Part shown: one piece after another, positions 16,459 to 26,604 of the stretch
Layout: every line of letters starts with the position of its first letter
Position numbering within the stretch: the first letter of the stretch is position 1
Source of the DNA: Bradyrhizobium forestalis
GTDB taxonomy: Bacteria; Pseudomonadota; Alphaproteobacteria; Rhizobiales; Xanthobacteraceae
Assembly: GCF_002795245.1 (NCBI RefSeq)
Contig: NZ_PGVG01000004.1
Span: 269,756 to 333,755, forward strand
Length of the DNA: 64,000 nt
Reading direction: 5' to 3'
Program-made: the position numbers and the translations under genes
The notes under the pieces: generated by a model
Seen by the model: only the letters and a program-made list of their open reading frames with translations
What the model was told of the DNA's origin: nothing
The model's database searches: none

Positions 16459-17712
16459 TGCGGGCGGATAGCAGTCGTAGACCAGTGCCTTGAACGCGGG
16501 CGTGATGCGGCTGCGCTCGTTCTGGGTCTGTTGCATCATGAGGTAGACCATGTCGAGCTTGGGATCGACGCCGAAATAGGTGCCGCTCCCTGAATCCCAT
16601 TTCAATTCGCCGAGCGAGCCCGGTGGCGGCGGTTTGGCGTTGCCGGGATCGGTCCGCACCGCAAGGCCGTAGCCATAGCCGAAGCCGTCGCCCGGGAAAT
16701 AGAAATAGTCGCGTCCGACGCCGGAGCCCGGCCCGATGTGGTCGGTCGTCATGGCCTTGAACGCGGCCGGGCTGAGGTAGCGCCTGCCTGCGAACTCGCC
16801 GCCGTTGAGCAGCATCTGCGAGAAGCGCTGATAGTCGGTGATGGTCGAGAGCAGGCCGCCGCCGCCGGACTGCCATTCGGGATGATCGAGGCGCTCGCGC
16901 TCGCCGGCGAGCAGGATGAAATCGTTCGGCAGCGGCCGCGCCATCCGCGCCAGCTCGTCCTCCGTCGCGAGCACAAATTTGGTGCTGTTCATGCCGAGCG
17001 GGTCGAAGATGCGCTGTTTCAGGTACTGATACAGCGTCTGGCCCGAGATGATCTCGATGATGCTGCCGAGCACGTCGGTGGAATGGCCGTAGCGCCACAG
17101 CGTTCCCGGCTGCCGCGCCAGCGGCAGCCTGGCGATGCGATCGGCGAATTCCCTGTTGTTGAATTGGCCTTCGAAGATGTCGGCGGCCTTGTAGGCCTGC
17201 TCGACCCATTTGCCGCCGATATAATCGTAGCTGATGCCAGAGGTGTGCCGCAGCAGATCCTCGATGTTGACAGGACGGACCGGTGGCACGAGGTCAAGCT
17301 CCAGCTTGCCGTCCGGCTCGGTGACCTCGAGGCCCACCTTGGTCTTGGCAAAGAGCGGGATGTATTTCGACACGGGATCGGTGAGCGCAAGCTTGCCCTC
17401 GGCGATCAGCATCATCGCGCCAAGGCATGTGATCGGCTTGGTCATGGAGTGGATGGCGAAGATCGTGTCCGGCGTCATGGCGAGGCCGGTCCTGGTGTCG
17501 CGCACGCCGAAGCACTTCAGATAGACCGGCTTGCCGTGCTGCTGGACCAGGATCACCGCGCCCGGCAACCGGCCGCTTGCCACCTCGTTGTCGAAATACG
17601 CCGTGATGCGGTCGAGCCCCTCGGACGAGGGGGCGGGAATGTCGGCGGCGCGGCCTCGCGTCATTGCGCCGGCGAGCATCGCGGCTCCGAGCAGAAATTC
17701 ACGCCGTCGCAT
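16444..17712 (-). CDS. Exported class C beta-lactamase-like serine hydrolase
   Basis: The 422-residue protein has an RRREFLLGAAMLAGA N-terminus that suits Tat or Sec export. The penicillin-binding fold is shown by SMTK (SxxK nucleophile) and YGHSTD (YxN/S-type second motif), followed by a GGGGLLSTITDYQRFSQML helix typical of esterase EstB/DD-peptidase relatives. The third (K/H)-x-G motif is not obvious. Its 3' end overlaps the convergent GGDEF-EAL gene by 15 bases. Likely an esterase or peptidase acting in the periplasm. Confidence 0.85.
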   Translation of the reverse strand: MRRREFLLGAAMLAGAMTRGRAADIPAPSSEGLDRITAYFDNEVASGRLPGAVILVQQHGKPVYLKCFGVRDTRTGLAMTPDTIFAIHSMTKPITCLGAMMLIAEGKLALTDPVSKYIPLFAKTKVGLEVTEPDGKLELDLVPPVRPVNIEDLLRHTSGISYDYIGGKWVEQAYKAADIFEGQFNNREFADRIARLPLARQPGTLWRYGHSTDVLGSIIEIISGQTLYQYLKQRIFDPLGMNSTKFVLATEDELARMARPLPNDFILLAGERERLDHPEWQSGGGGLLSTITDYQRFSQMLLNGGEFAGRRYLSPAAFKAMTTDHIGPGSGVGRDYFYFPGDGFGYGYGLAVRTDPGNAKPPPPGSLGELKWDSGSGTYFGVDPKLDMVYLMMQQTQNERSRITPAFKALVYDCYPPALRRP

Positions 17713-17774
17713 CCGGGCTCCTCCCTCGGCGGGATCAAAGCCGCAAGATATTCAGAGCGTCAACACGACTTCGA

Positions 17775-18338
17775 CTAAAAACGCGTCACAATTTCCGAAA
17801 GGAACGGTCGCGGACGGTCCTCGCTCGGTTTGGTCGGCGTGCCGATATGGACGAAGCCGGCGAGCTTCTCGTCCGGCTTGAGGCCGAGGCCGTCAAGCAC
17901 GTCGCGGTCGAAGGCGAACCAGCCGGTCAGCCAGCAGGCGCCGTAGCCGAGCGCGGTGGCGGCCGTGACGATGTTCATGGCGCTGGCGCCCGCCGACAAC
18001 TCCTGCTCGAACGCCGGCACCTTCGGATGCGGCCTGGTGAAGCTGACGATGCCGATCACCAATGGCGCGTCCATCAGGCGCTTGCGCTCGACCTCGACGT
18101 CGGCCGCCGGTGCGCCCGGATTCTTCCGGGCGAAGACCCTCGCGATGACCTCGCCGGCACGCTGGCGGCCGTCACCCTCGAAGACGATGAAGCGCCAGGG
18201 CGTGAGCTTGCCGTGATCGGGCACGCGCGCCCCGATGGTGAGGATCGTCTCGAGCTCGGCCGGCGAGGGGCCGGGGCCAGTCATCTCGCGCGGCTTGACC
18301 GAGCGGCGGGTCTTCAGGAGTTCGATGGCGTCGGGCAC
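17775..18338 (-). CDS. Nitroreductase family protein (YdjA-like)
   Basis: The 187-residue protein is a flavin nitroreductase: LLKTRRSV at the N-terminus, a VPDHGKLTPWRFIV FMN-binding stretch, and ALGYGACWLTGW near the second FMN contact, close to E. coli YdjA in size and pattern. It should reduce nitro compounds or quinones with NAD(P)H. I use the GTG at 18338, preceded by gagga at suitable spacing. The 93-base gap to thrS gives it a possible shared leftward transcript. Confidence 0.85.
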   Translation of the reverse strand: MPDAIELLKTRRSVKPREMTGPGPSPAELETILTIGARVPDHGKLTPWRFIVFEGDGRQRAGEVIARVFARKNPGAPAADVEVERKRLMDAPLVIGIVSFTRPHPKVPAFEQELSAGASAMNIVTAATALGYGACWLTGWFAFDRDVLDGLGLKPDEKLAGFVHIGTPTKPSEDRPRPFLSEIVTRF

Positions 18339-18431
18339 GGGGATATCCTCTTCGGCTGGTCGTCGGGCGTGCCATGCCGAGATAGGCATGCACGCCCGCA
18401 ACCGGAAGCGAATTTAGATCGATTTCAGGGA

Positions 18432-20474
18432 TCAGACGGCGCCCCGCGCCCGTCGGACATCCGGCGGAGTGGCCTCGTCGACCAGGGCGGCGATCGCCTC
18501 GGCGGTCGTCATCACCTTCTGGCCGTCGCTGCCGAGGCGGCGGACCGAGACCGAATGCGTCTCGGCCTCTTTCTTGCCGACCACGAGCAGCGCCGGGATC
18601 TTGGCCAGCGAATGCTCGCGGACCTTGTAGTTGATCTTTTCGTTGCGCAGGTCGATCTCGACCCGAAGCCCTGCGCGCCGCGCCTGCTCCAGCACCACCT
18701 TGGCGTATTCGTCGCCTTCCGAGGTGATGGTCGTGACCACCGCCTGCACCGGCGAGAGCCAGAGCGGGAAGTTGCCGGCATAGTGCTCGATCAGGATGCC
18801 GATATAGCGCTCCATCGAGCCGCAGATCGCGCGGTGCACCATCACGGGCGGCTTCTTGCCGCCGTCATGGTCGATGTAGAACGCGCCGAACCGCTCCGGC
18901 AGGTTGAAGTCGACCTGCGTGGTTCCGCACTGCCAGTCGCGGCCGATGGCATCGCGCAGAACATATTCGAACTTCGGCCCGTAGAAGGCGCCTTCGCCGG
19001 GGTTGATCTCGGTCTTGATGTGATTGTTCTGCGACTGGATCTCGCGCAGCACGGTCGCCATCACCCGTTCGGCGTGATCCCACATCGCATCCGTGCCGAC
19101 GCGTTTATCCGGCCGGGTCGACAGCTTGACCGTGAGATCGCCGGTGAAGCCGAAGTCCGCGTAGGTCGACAGGATGAGATCGTTGATCTTCAGGCATTCA
19201 TCGGCGAGTTGGTCCTCGGTGCAGAAGATGTGCGCGTCGTCCTGGGTGAAGCCGCGCACGCGCATCAGGCCGTGCATGGCGCCGGAGGGCTCGTAGCGGT
19301 GCACCACGCCGAACTCGGCGAGGCGCAAGGGAAGGTCGCGATAGCTCTTCAGGCCATGCTTGAAGATCTGGACGTGGCCCGGGCAGTTCATCGGCTTCAG
19401 CGCAAACCAGCGCTTGTCCTCGGCCTCGTCGCCGGCCGATTGCGCCGCGAACATGTTCTCGCGATACCAGCCCCAATGGCCCGAGGTCTCCCACAAGACC
19501 TTGTCGAGGATCTGCGGCGCGTTGACCTCGTTGTAGTCGCCGGAGAGGCGCCGGCGCATATAGGCGATCAGCTGCTGGAAGATGGTCCAGCCCTTCGGAT
19601 GCCAGAACACGACGCCCGGACCTTCCTCCTGGAAGTGGAAGAGGTCGAGCTCGCGCCCGAGCTTGCGATGGTCGCGCTTCTCGGCTTCCTCGATCTGCTT
19701 GAGATAAGCGTCGAGGTCCTCCTGCTTGGCGAAGGCCGTGCCGTAGATGCGCGTCAGCATCGGGTTGTTGCTGTCGCCACGCCAATAGGCGCCGGCAACC
19801 TTCATCAGCTTGAAGGCGTTGCCGACCTTGCCGGTCGAGGTCATGTGCGGGCCGCGGCAGAGATCGAACCAGTCGCCCTGGTAGTAGATCTTGATCGGCT
19901 CGGTGCCGGGAATGGCGTCGACCAGCTCGACCTTGAAGGCCTCGCCCTTGTCGCGGAACACCTGCTTGGTCTTTTCGCGGTCCCAGACTTCCTTGGTGAA
20001 GGGTTTGTCGCGCGCGATGATCTCGCGCATCTTCTTCTCGATCGCGGCAAAGTCTTCCGGCGTGAACGGCTCGTTGCGGAAGAAGTCGTAGTAGAAGCCG
20101 TTCTCGATCACCGGACCGATGGTGACCTGGGTGCCCGGCCACAGCGTCTGCACGGCTTCGGCCAGCACGTGCGCGCAGTCGTGGCGGATCAATTCCAGCG
20201 CGCGCGGGTCGTCGCGATTGACCAGCTCGATCTTGGCGTCGGCGTCGATGGGATCGTTGAGATCGGCGAGTGCGCCGTCGAGCGCCATCGCAACCGTGCG
20301 CTTGGCCAGCGACGGCGAGATGCCCTTGGCGATGTCGAGGCCGGTGATGCCCTTGTCGAACTGGCGCTGAGCGCCGTCGGGGAAGGTGAGGGTGACTTTG
20401 GGAGCGGGGGTCACGGGCTTCAGATTGGAGAGGCTGTACTGGAAGCCGGACTCGGATTTGGGCTGGTCGGTCAT
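18432..20474 (-). CDS. thrS: Threonine-tRNA ligase
   Basis: The 680-residue protein shows the full ThrRS order: TGS domain ([19 protein letters not shown]), the editing/SAD zinc block ([12 protein letters not shown]), class II motif 2 ([25 protein letters not shown]), the MNCPGH zinc-binding segment, motif 3 ([25 protein letters not shown]) and the C-terminal anticodon domain. It charges tRNA-Thr in the cytoplasm. It is slightly longer than E. coli ThrRS because of an N-terminal extension of about 25 residues. It is transcribed divergently from the MFS gene across a 185-base gap. Confidence 0.97.
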   Translation of the reverse strand: MTDQPKSESGFQYSLSNLKPVTPAPKVTLTFPDGAQRQFDKGITGLDIAKGISPSLAKRTVAMALDGALADLNDPIDADAKIELVNRDDPRALELIRHDCAHVLAEAVQTLWPGTQVTIGPVIENGFYYDFFRNEPFTPEDFAAIEKKMREIIARDKPFTKEVWDREKTKQVFRDKGEAFKVELVDAIPGTEPIKIYYQGDWFDLCRGPHMTSTGKVGNAFKLMKVAGAYWRGDSNNPMLTRIYGTAFAKQEDLDAYLKQIEEAEKRDHRKLGRELDLFHFQEEGPGVVFWHPKGWTIFQQLIAYMRRRLSGDYNEVNAPQILDKVLWETSGHWGWYRENMFAAQSAGDEAEDKRWFALKPMNCPGHVQIFKHGLKSYRDLPLRLAEFGVVHRYEPSGAMHGLMRVRGFTQDDAHIFCTEDQLADECLKINDLILSTYADFGFTGDLTVKLSTRPDKRVGTDAMWDHAERVMATVLREIQSQNNHIKTEINPGEGAFYGPKFEYVLRDAIGRDWQCGTTQVDFNLPERFGAFYIDHDGGKKPPVMVHRAICGSMERYIGILIEHYAGNFPLWLSPVQAVVTTITSEGDEYAKVVLEQARRAGLRVEIDLRNEKINYKVREHSLAKIPALLVVGKKEAETHSVSVRRLGSDGQKVMTTAEAIAALVDEATPPDVRRARGAV

Positions 20475-20659
20475 TGCTTTCTCCTGAGGCTCACTCCTGC
20501 GAACGAGCGCAGGTAAGCGGGAACGAGCGATATATCAGGCGATTCGGCCTGCGCAATCCGGCATTTCCAAGAAAGTGGCGCGCAAAACCGGGGGCGCAGC
20601 CCCAACTATTTGGCGTTGTACCCTTTAACTCATCACAAGCCGCCGCTACATGCGTTTGC

Positions 20660-21835
20660 ATGGAAAATGCCCCCGCCGCCGGCCGTTTCGCCCCCACCGC
20701 CCTGATGCTCGGCAATCTCGTCACCGGCTGCTCGGTGCTGGCGCCGGCCGGCATGCTGCCGGAATTGGCGACGGGGCTCGACGTCAGCATCCATGCGGCA
20801 GGGCTCCTCATCACTTTCGGTGCCGTCACGCTGTGCATCGGCTCGCCGCTGACGGCCTGGCTCACCAGCCGCATCGAACGGCGGACGCTGCTTGCGACGA
20901 CGCTGGCGGTGCTCGCGCTTGGCAATCTCGCCTCGGCCTTCGCGCCCGACTACACGAGGCTCCTCGTCATCCGCTTGGGGATGCTCGCGGTCGGCGCGCT
21001 CTATACGCCGCAGGCGGCCGGCACGGCGGCGCTGATCGTGCCGGCGGGGCGGCGCGGCAGCACCATTGCGTACATTTTCCTCGGCTGGTCGTTGGCAGCC
21101 GCCGTCGGCCTGCCGCTGATCACCTTCATTGCCAGCCGCTATGGCTGGCGCGCGGCCTATGGCGGGATCGGCGCGCTGGGCTGCATCAGCTTCCTGCTGT
21201 TGCTGCTGCGTCTACCGGCGGGCCTGAAGGGTGCACCGGTGGATCTGAAGACATGGGCCGCGGTCGGCCGGAGCAGGACGATCCTGCTGCTGCTTGCGAT
21301 CACGATGCTGCAAATGTCGGGACAGTTCGTCGTGTTCACCTATATGGGCCCGCTGCTCAACAAGCTCACCGGCGCCGGGCCCGATGCGATCGGCATGGTG
21401 TTCGCGCTTTACGGGGTCTGCGGCTTCCTTGGCGTTGTCATTGCGACCCGCATCGTCGACACCTCGGGGCCCTATCGCACCTCGTTGCTGTTCACCTGCC
21501 TGCTGCTTGCCGGGATGACCGGCTGGGCGCTCGGCGCCGGCTCGCTCGTCTGGATGGCGGGCGCGGTCGCGATCTGGGGCCTTGGCTTTGCCTCGACCAA
21601 TTCGATGCAGCAGGTGCGGCTGGTCGCGGCCGCGCCGCCGCTGGCACCAGCCACCGTCGCCCTCAATACCTCCGTCCTCTATATCGGCCAGGCAATCGGC
21701 TCTGCCGTCGGCGGACTGCTGTTCGCCCGCGAGCTCCTGCATACACTGGGGTTCGTCGCAGTCGGTTTCGTCGTGCTGGCGCTGATCCTGGTGGTGCTGA
21801 CCCGGCCCCGGCCGGCGGTTGCCGCCACGGCCTGA
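20660..21835 (+). CDS. MFS transporter (sugar efflux/AraJ-type)
   Basis: The 391-residue protein has about 12 hydrophobic helices, with the MFS loop after TM2 (LTAWLTSRIERRTLLATTLAV) and TM5 region GWSLAAAVGLPLITFIASRYGWRAAYG, the drug-antiporter-like motif. It is close to the AraJ/NepI/PbuE group that exports sugars, nucleosides or drugs. The start at 20660 follows a gap free of motifs; the frame is open back to the thrS start but that part is not helical. Substrate is unknown. Confidence 0.85.
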   Translation: MENAPAAGRFAPTALMLGNLVTGCSVLAPAGMLPELATGLDVSIHAAGLLITFGAVTLCIGSPLTAWLTSRIERRTLLATTLAVLALGNLASAFAPDYTRLLVIRLGMLAVGALYTPQAAGTAALIVPAGRRGSTIAYIFLGWSLAAAVGLPLITFIASRYGWRAAYGGIGALGCISFLLLLLRLPAGLKGAPVDLKTWAAVGRSRTILLLLAITMLQMSGQFVVFTYMGPLLNKLTGAGPDAIGMVFALYGVCGFLGVVIATRIVDTSGPYRTSLLFTCLLLAGMTGWALGAGSLVWMAGAVAIWGLGFASTNSMQQVRLVAAAPPLAPATVALNTSVLYIGQAIGSAVGGLLFARELLHTLGFVAVGFVVLALILVVLTRPRPAVAATA

Positions 21836-21925
21836 ATCCCGCGCTTGGTGTAAGCAAGGTGCTTGGCAAACCGCGCGCGGGAGCGCTAGAAGGCCGGTCA
21901 TGGGGACCAAAGAGAGTGGACTAAA

Positions 21926-22303
21926 ATGAGGATGATTCTGGCGGTTGCCGCGGTGCTCTATTCAGCCTCCGCGTTTGCGCAAGCCGACAAGCCACCGATG
22001 GTGGGGGACAAGCCGCTGGTGCAGGTCAAGCCCAAGGGGACCAAAGAGGCTGCGGCCAAGCCGGCCGCGGCGGCGAAGGGCAAGCCGCAGTCGGTCGCCG
22101 TTCGGCTCCAGGCCTGCCTCGAGATCGATGATGGCACCAAGGATCGCCTCAACTGCTACGATGCCGTGATCCCGCCGGCGCCGAAGCCGAAGCCGGCGAA
22201 GGCCAAGGGCTACGCCGATTGCCGTTTCTTCAAGGAAGAGGATGAGCGGCTGGCCTGCTTCAACGGCTTTGCCGAGAGCATTCCGAAGCTGCCCAAGAAC
22301 TAA
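21926..22303 (+). CDS. Small exported protein with duplicated Cys motif
   Basis: The 125-residue protein has a signal peptide (MRMILAVAAVLYSASAFAQ), a Lys/Ala/Pro-rich linker and two related segments, ACLEIDDGTKDRLNCYDAV and DCRFFKEEDERLACFNGF. Each has a pair of cysteines about 12 residues apart around 'D..RL.C(Y/F)', as in VasI-like and other periplasmic proteins. The cysteines probably form disulfides. The ATG is preceded by gagtggactaa. Confidence 0.75.
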   Translation: MRMILAVAAVLYSASAFAQADKPPMVGDKPLVQVKPKGTKEAAAKPAAAAKGKPQSVAVRLQACLEIDDGTKDRLNCYDAVIPPAPKPKPAKAKGYADCRFFKEEDERLACFNGFAESIPKLPKN

Positions 22304-22352
22304 TATTCGTCAGGCCAAGGCTCAGTCGCCGATCGAGCTGAGCAATTTCGGC

Positions 22353-23690
22353 CTAGCGGCCCGATGTGGATGGATTGGTGGAGGCGACGCGCGTCAGCGC
22401 CAGCGCCGGCGTCGCCGACATCTTGACCAGCACGTCCTTGAGCGGATCCCGCGTCCAGGCGCGGGTCACATAATCGCGGTGGGTGATGCCATCGCCGGTC
22501 TCGACGAACGCCACACTGCCTGGACGGAGCGGCCCATCCATGTCCTCGGCGACGCTGATGCCCTTCTGCCTGAGCATGCTCATCAGCTCGCGGTCGCGCC
22601 GCGCCGTGTAGCGGGTGTAGGCGCTGACGAAGAAGCCGGAACGGTGGCTCTCGATCCAGGAGGCGAACTTGTCCATTTCGCCGTAGACCGCGTCGAGCAG
22701 CACCACACCGCGGACGCGGTCGCTGATGCCGCCGACCTCCAGGCTCCAGGCCGTCGGCAGGAAGCCCCCGCTGTAGCCGACGATCACGATCGGCATGTTG
22801 GCGAAAGCGCGCGCGCTGTCGGGATCGCCGGTGAGGCGGGCGAGATGGTCGGCCGATTCCGCCATGAAGCGCTTGAAGCCGCCCGGTTGCCAGAACTTGC
22901 CGGCGCTGGAATCGGCAGCATCGACGGCCATTTGGGGTGCAAGCAGGATGGCATTGGCGCCGGAATCGGTGATCTGTTTCGGCACCATCTGCCGGTCGCG
23001 GACGTCGCGCTCGAGCGTTGCGCCGTTGCCGTGGAAGAACACCACGATCACACCCGGCTTGCGCACGTCGAAATGCTCGGGCACGTGCACCAGCACGCGG
23101 CTGTCGCTGTAGGTCTCGTCCTGCCAGAACACGCGACCGGAATAGCTGCGGTGTCCGCGGCGGTCGCCCTTGGAAATGTTGAGGAAGGGCGCGTCAGAGG
23201 CGGGGTTGTTGCCGAAATAGGGGAAGGCCGACGACTTCATGCTAACGAGCGTCGTCAGGTCCTCGCGGGCGGGGCGCTTGTAGGGGACTTGCGGCTCGAG
23301 CGACGCCACCTTGTAGGGCGCTTGCTCCGGCGGTTGTTGCTGAATAGCGCGCTTAGGCGAGAAGTCCGACATCTGCCGTTGCAGGAAGCTTTCACTCGCC
23401 GAGGGAAAGCGCTCCCTGAACTGCGGGGCCGGAAAGCGGTCCTCGAATGTGTCGGCGCTGGCAACTTGTCGGATATTGGTCTTGGCGACGACCTGGACGT
23501 TCGCCTGGGAGTTCGCCGCCAGATCGGGCGCCTTGCCGCATTGAACCAGCGCCAGGGACAACGGCACCAAGCCTGAGATCAGACCGACCCGGAGCGCACG
23601 ACCGTGCCGACCGGACGGTGTCCGATCGGCACGAAAGTCAGCTCTCAGTGTCAGAACGGCCCCGAACATCCACCCATGACCCCAAGCCAC
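22353..23690 (-). CDS. Alpha/beta-hydrolase-like lipoprotein
   Basis: The product (up to 445 residues) has an N-terminal hydrophobic stretch ending LSLALVQCGK, which could be a lipobox, then a disordered linker, then an alpha/beta-hydrolase fold. The oxyanion strand reads VVFFHGNGA and the nucleophile elbow is VGYSGGFLPTAW (GxSxG). It may be an envelope-anchored esterase or depolymerase. The start is uncertain (23690 or an ATG at 23669). It diverges from the permease gene across 308 bases. Confidence 0.7.
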   Translation of the reverse strand: MAWGHGWMFGAVLTLRADFRADRTPSGRHGRALRVGLISGLVPLSLALVQCGKAPDLAANSQANVQVVAKTNIRQVASADTFEDRFPAPQFRERFPSASESFLQRQMSDFSPKRAIQQQPPEQAPYKVASLEPQVPYKRPAREDLTTLVSMKSSAFPYFGNNPASDAPFLNISKGDRRGHRSYSGRVFWQDETYSDSRVLVHVPEHFDVRKPGVIVVFFHGNGATLERDVRDRQMVPKQITDSGANAILLAPQMAVDAADSSAGKFWQPGGFKRFMAESADHLARLTGDPDSARAFANMPIVIVGYSGGFLPTAWSLEVGGISDRVRGVVLLDAVYGEMDKFASWIESHRSGFFVSAYTRYTARRDRELMSMLRQKGISVAEDMDGPLRPGSVAFVETGDGITHRDYVTRAWTRDPLKDVLVKMSATPALALTRVASTNPSTSGR

Positions 23691-23998
23691 GACATCAAGT
23701 CCGTCGGCATGGTATTTAAGACAATTGAGCCGACTGGCGTTTAGGCGACGTTAAGCGTCCGGAGAAACTTCCCCACATCCGGAACGCTCAAAAGGACCAT
23801 GCAATCGTGTCCTGATTGTGGGGAAGGGGAGTGGGAAATCCGGGCAAATCCAGCGTCATTGTCCAAAAGCATGCTTAGTCGGTGTTTTGGTACCTGCTGA
23901 TCTTGCCTCATTTAGCCCTTGTTAACCCTGCTTGAATTGACTGGGCCAAACTGCACGATGGGCCCCACGAGGCGAGACGCCTGAGATTAAGGACCTCG
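23691..23998. other. Divergent promoter region between lipoprotein and permease genes
   Basis: 308 bases, richer in AT than the flanking genes. A bulged hairpin pairs agcgtccgga (23754-23763) with tccggaacgct (23777-23787), and a half-match to a CtrA box (ttaaccctgcttgaa) lies at about 23922-23936. No coding frame is convincing. Confidence 0.4.
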
Positions 23999-25366
23999 AT
24001 GACGGCATCAGATGCGGGAACCGCAACCTGGACTGGCCGGCTGACCGGGAGCGGGGCCGGGGTCTCCGTTCCGGTCGCGACCGCCATCGTTGTGGCCGAC
24101 ATGATCGGGGTCGGCGTCTTCACCAGCCTCGGCTTCCAGGTCAAGGACATCCCGTCCGGCTTCTCGATCCTGCTGCTCTGGACGGTCGGCGGCATCGTCG
24201 CGCTGTGTGGGGTGTTCGCGTACAGCGAATTGGGCGCGATGTTTCCGCGCTCGAGCGGCGAGTACAACTTCCTCGGCCGCACCTATCATCCGGCCTTCGG
24301 CTTCCTCGCCGGCTGGGTGTCGGCGACGGTCGGCTTTGCAGCGCCCGTCGCGCTCGCCGCGATGGCGTTCGGCGAATACGCCAAATCCGTCGTGCCCGAT
24401 CCGCCGCCGATCCCGCTGGCCATCGGCGTGGTATGGCTGGTCTCGCTCGTGCAACTGACCGGCGTCAGGCACTCCTCGACCTTCCAGCTGATCTCGACCA
24501 TCCTCAAGGTCATGCTGATCGTCGCCTTCCTGGTCGCCGGCTTCGTCATCGGCGTGCCGCAGCCGATCGCCTTCACGCCGCAGCCGGGCGACCTCGCGCA
24601 CATCGTCAGCGCGCCGTTCGCGATCGGCCTCGTCTTCGTGATGTATTCGTTCTCGGGCTGGAATGCCGCGACCTATATCATCGGCGAGATGAACACGCCG
24701 CAGCAGAGCCTGCCGCGCGCGCTGCTCGCGGGCACGCTGATCGTGCTCGTGCTGTACGTCGCGCTCAACGCGGTGTTTCTCTATTCCACGCCGGTGAGTG
24801 CGCTTGCCGGCCAGCTCGACGTCGCCAGCGTCGCCGGCAGCGCCATTTTCGGCAACCTCGGCGGCCGGATCGTCGGCGCCATGATTTGCGTCGGCCTGAT
24901 CTCCTCGATCAGTGCGATGATGTGGATCGGGCCGCGCGTGATGATGACCATGGGGGAGGACATTCCGGCCCTGCGCATGTTCTCGAAGCGATCGGTGAGC
25001 GGCGCGCCGGCCTATGCCGTTCTGTTCCAGCTCGCCGTCGCTAACCTGCTGTTGTTCACGCGCAGCTTCGAGGCGGTGCTCGACTTCATCCAGTTCGCGC
25101 TGTTGTTCTGCTCGTTCTTCACGGTCGCCGGCGTCATCAAGCTGCGCATCACCGATCCCGACCTGCCGCGGCCCTATCGCGCCTGGGGATACCCGTTCAC
25201 GCCGCTCGTTTTCCTGCTCGTGACCGCGTTCATGATGTACTACCTCTTGACCGAGCGGCCGGTGCAGTCGCTCGCGGGGATGCTCGTCATGCTCTCGGGC
25301 CTGTTGATCTATGCTGTTTTCCGCAGGCGGCCGGTCGCCGCTGGCAATTCATCACACCGCGAATAA
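23999..25366 (+). CDS. APC-family amino acid permease
   Basis: The 455-residue membrane protein has about 12 helices and the APC signature in TM1 (VVADMIGVGVFTSLG, the glycine-rich unwound segment) and a TM3-type SSGEYNFLGRTYHPAFGFLAGW. It is a LAT/YfnA-like amino-acid or polyamine exchanger. The stop at 25366 is only 2 bases before the next ATG, so it is co-transcribed with the exported protein that follows. Confidence 0.88.
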   Translation: MTASDAGTATWTGRLTGSGAGVSVPVATAIVVADMIGVGVFTSLGFQVKDIPSGFSILLLWTVGGIVALCGVFAYSELGAMFPRSSGEYNFLGRTYHPAFGFLAGWVSATVGFAAPVALAAMAFGEYAKSVVPDPPPIPLAIGVVWLVSLVQLTGVRHSSTFQLISTILKVMLIVAFLVAGFVIGVPQPIAFTPQPGDLAHIVSAPFAIGLVFVMYSFSGWNAATYIIGEMNTPQQSLPRALLAGTLIVLVLYVALNAVFLYSTPVSALAGQLDVASVAGSAIFGNLGGRIVGAMICVGLISSISAMMWIGPRVMMTMGEDIPALRMFSKRSVSGAPAYAVLFQLAVANLLLFTRSFEAVLDFIQFALLFCSFFTVAGVIKLRITDPDLPRPYRAWGYPFTPLVFLLVTAFMMYYLLTERPVQSLAGMLVMLSGLLIYAVFRRRPVAAGNSSHRE

Positions 25367-25368
25367 AC

Positions 25369-26583
25369 ATGTTTCGACCCATGAGAATTGCGGCCGTCGC
25401 CCTTGCCCTGCTGGCCGCGGCCGTCTCGTCCACGCATGCCGCGGACGTCACTTTCGACGACACCGCGCGCTTCCTTGCGGGTATGCAGCCTTCGGCGGAC
25501 TCGCCGCTGGTGCCGCTCACCAAGGACCCGGGCTGGCAGCGTCACGCCAAATTCTTCGACGGCGCCTTCGCCCAGCTCGAGCAGCGGCAGCTCTCGAAGA
25601 TCCGCAGCTGGGCCGACGTCAATCTCGCCGCGCCGCGGCCGACCATGTTCTACATGTTCAGCGGCCCGGATTTCCTCTACGCCAATGCCTTCTATTCCAA
25701 GGCCAGCACCTACGTGCTCGGCGCGCTGGAGCCGGTCGGTGCGGTGCCCGATCTGACGCGGCTGCCGCGCGGTTCGGTCGGCGCCGCGCTCTACAATGTC
25801 GAACGCTCGCTCGGCTCGATCCTGAGCTTCTCCTTCTTCATCACCAAGCAGATGAAGGTCGACCTGCACACCAACCAGGTCAACGGCACCTTGCCGATCC
25901 TCTATGTCTTCCTCGCCCGCTCCGGCAAGACCATCCGCAATGTCGAGATGGTCGCGCTCGACGACAAGGGTGGGGTGCATGTCGGCGACGACAATCCGGG
26001 GCGGAACGCGACGCGCGGCGTCCGCATCACCTTTGCGGGCAGCAATGGCGAAGCGCGCACGCTGTACTATTTCTCGACCGATCTCTCCAATTCCGGCGCG
26101 CGCGCGACGGGCTTCCTGAAGTTCTGCGAGACGCTCGGGCCCGGCAACAGCCTGCTCAAGAGCGCGTCCTATCTCTTGCACTCCGGCAATTTCACCGTTG
26201 TGCGAGACTGGTTGCTCGCCAACAGCGCCACCATCATCCAGGACGATTCCGGCATTCCGCTCGCGAACTACAATGCGCGGCAGTGGAGGTTCTTCCCGTT
26301 CGGCCGCTACCTCGGCCCGATCGACGAATTCCCCGGCCGCTACCAGCAGCGCTACGCCGAACTGTTCACGCGCGCTCAACCGATCGATTTCGGCGTCGGT
26401 TACCGCTGGCGGACGCATGAATCGAATTTGCTGCTGGCGGTGCAGGTGCCGGGCAGCGAGACCGCGCCGGAGGCGGAGGCCACGTCATCCGCCGAGCCGC
26501 CGCCAAAACCGCCGCGCCCGAAGCGGCTGCGGCCGCCGGAGCCGGTCCCGCCGTCACAGGGACGTTTTTTCTGGTTCCGCTAG
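25369..26583 (+). CDS. Exported protein of unknown function, paired with the permease
   Basis: The 404-residue protein has a signal peptide (MRIAAVALALLAAAVSSTHAAD) and a large domain with motifs such as PTMFYMFSGPDFLYANAFY, YFSTDLSNSGARATGFLKF and LLHSGNFTVVRDWLLANS. The C-terminus is a Pro/Glu/Lys-rich tail ending GRFFWFR. The pattern of an alphaproteobacterial conserved periplasmic protein is clear, but I cannot name a family. The 2-base spacing to the permease suggests translational coupling. Confidence 0.75.
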   Translation: MFRPMRIAAVALALLAAAVSSTHAADVTFDDTARFLAGMQPSADSPLVPLTKDPGWQRHAKFFDGAFAQLEQRQLSKIRSWADVNLAAPRPTMFYMFSGPDFLYANAFYSKASTYVLGALEPVGAVPDLTRLPRGSVGAALYNVERSLGSILSFSFFITKQMKVDLHTNQVNGTLPILYVFLARSGKTIRNVEMVALDDKGGVHVGDDNPGRNATRGVRITFAGSNGEARTLYYFSTDLSNSGARATGFLKFCETLGPGNSLLKSASYLLHSGNFTVVRDWLLANSATIIQDDSGIPLANYNARQWRFFPFGRYLGPIDEFPGRYQQRYAELFTRAQPIDFGVGYRWRTHESNLLLAVQVPGSETAPEAEATSSAEPPPKPPRPKRLRPPEPVPPSQGRFFWFR

Positions 26584-26604
26584 GCTATTTGCAGAGATCG
26601 GGCG

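Noticed and set aside
17664..20516. 950-codon rightward ORF opposite thrS and the nitroreductase
   Set aside because: GC-rich antisense artefact; thrS and nitroreductase motifs are continuous on the other strand.
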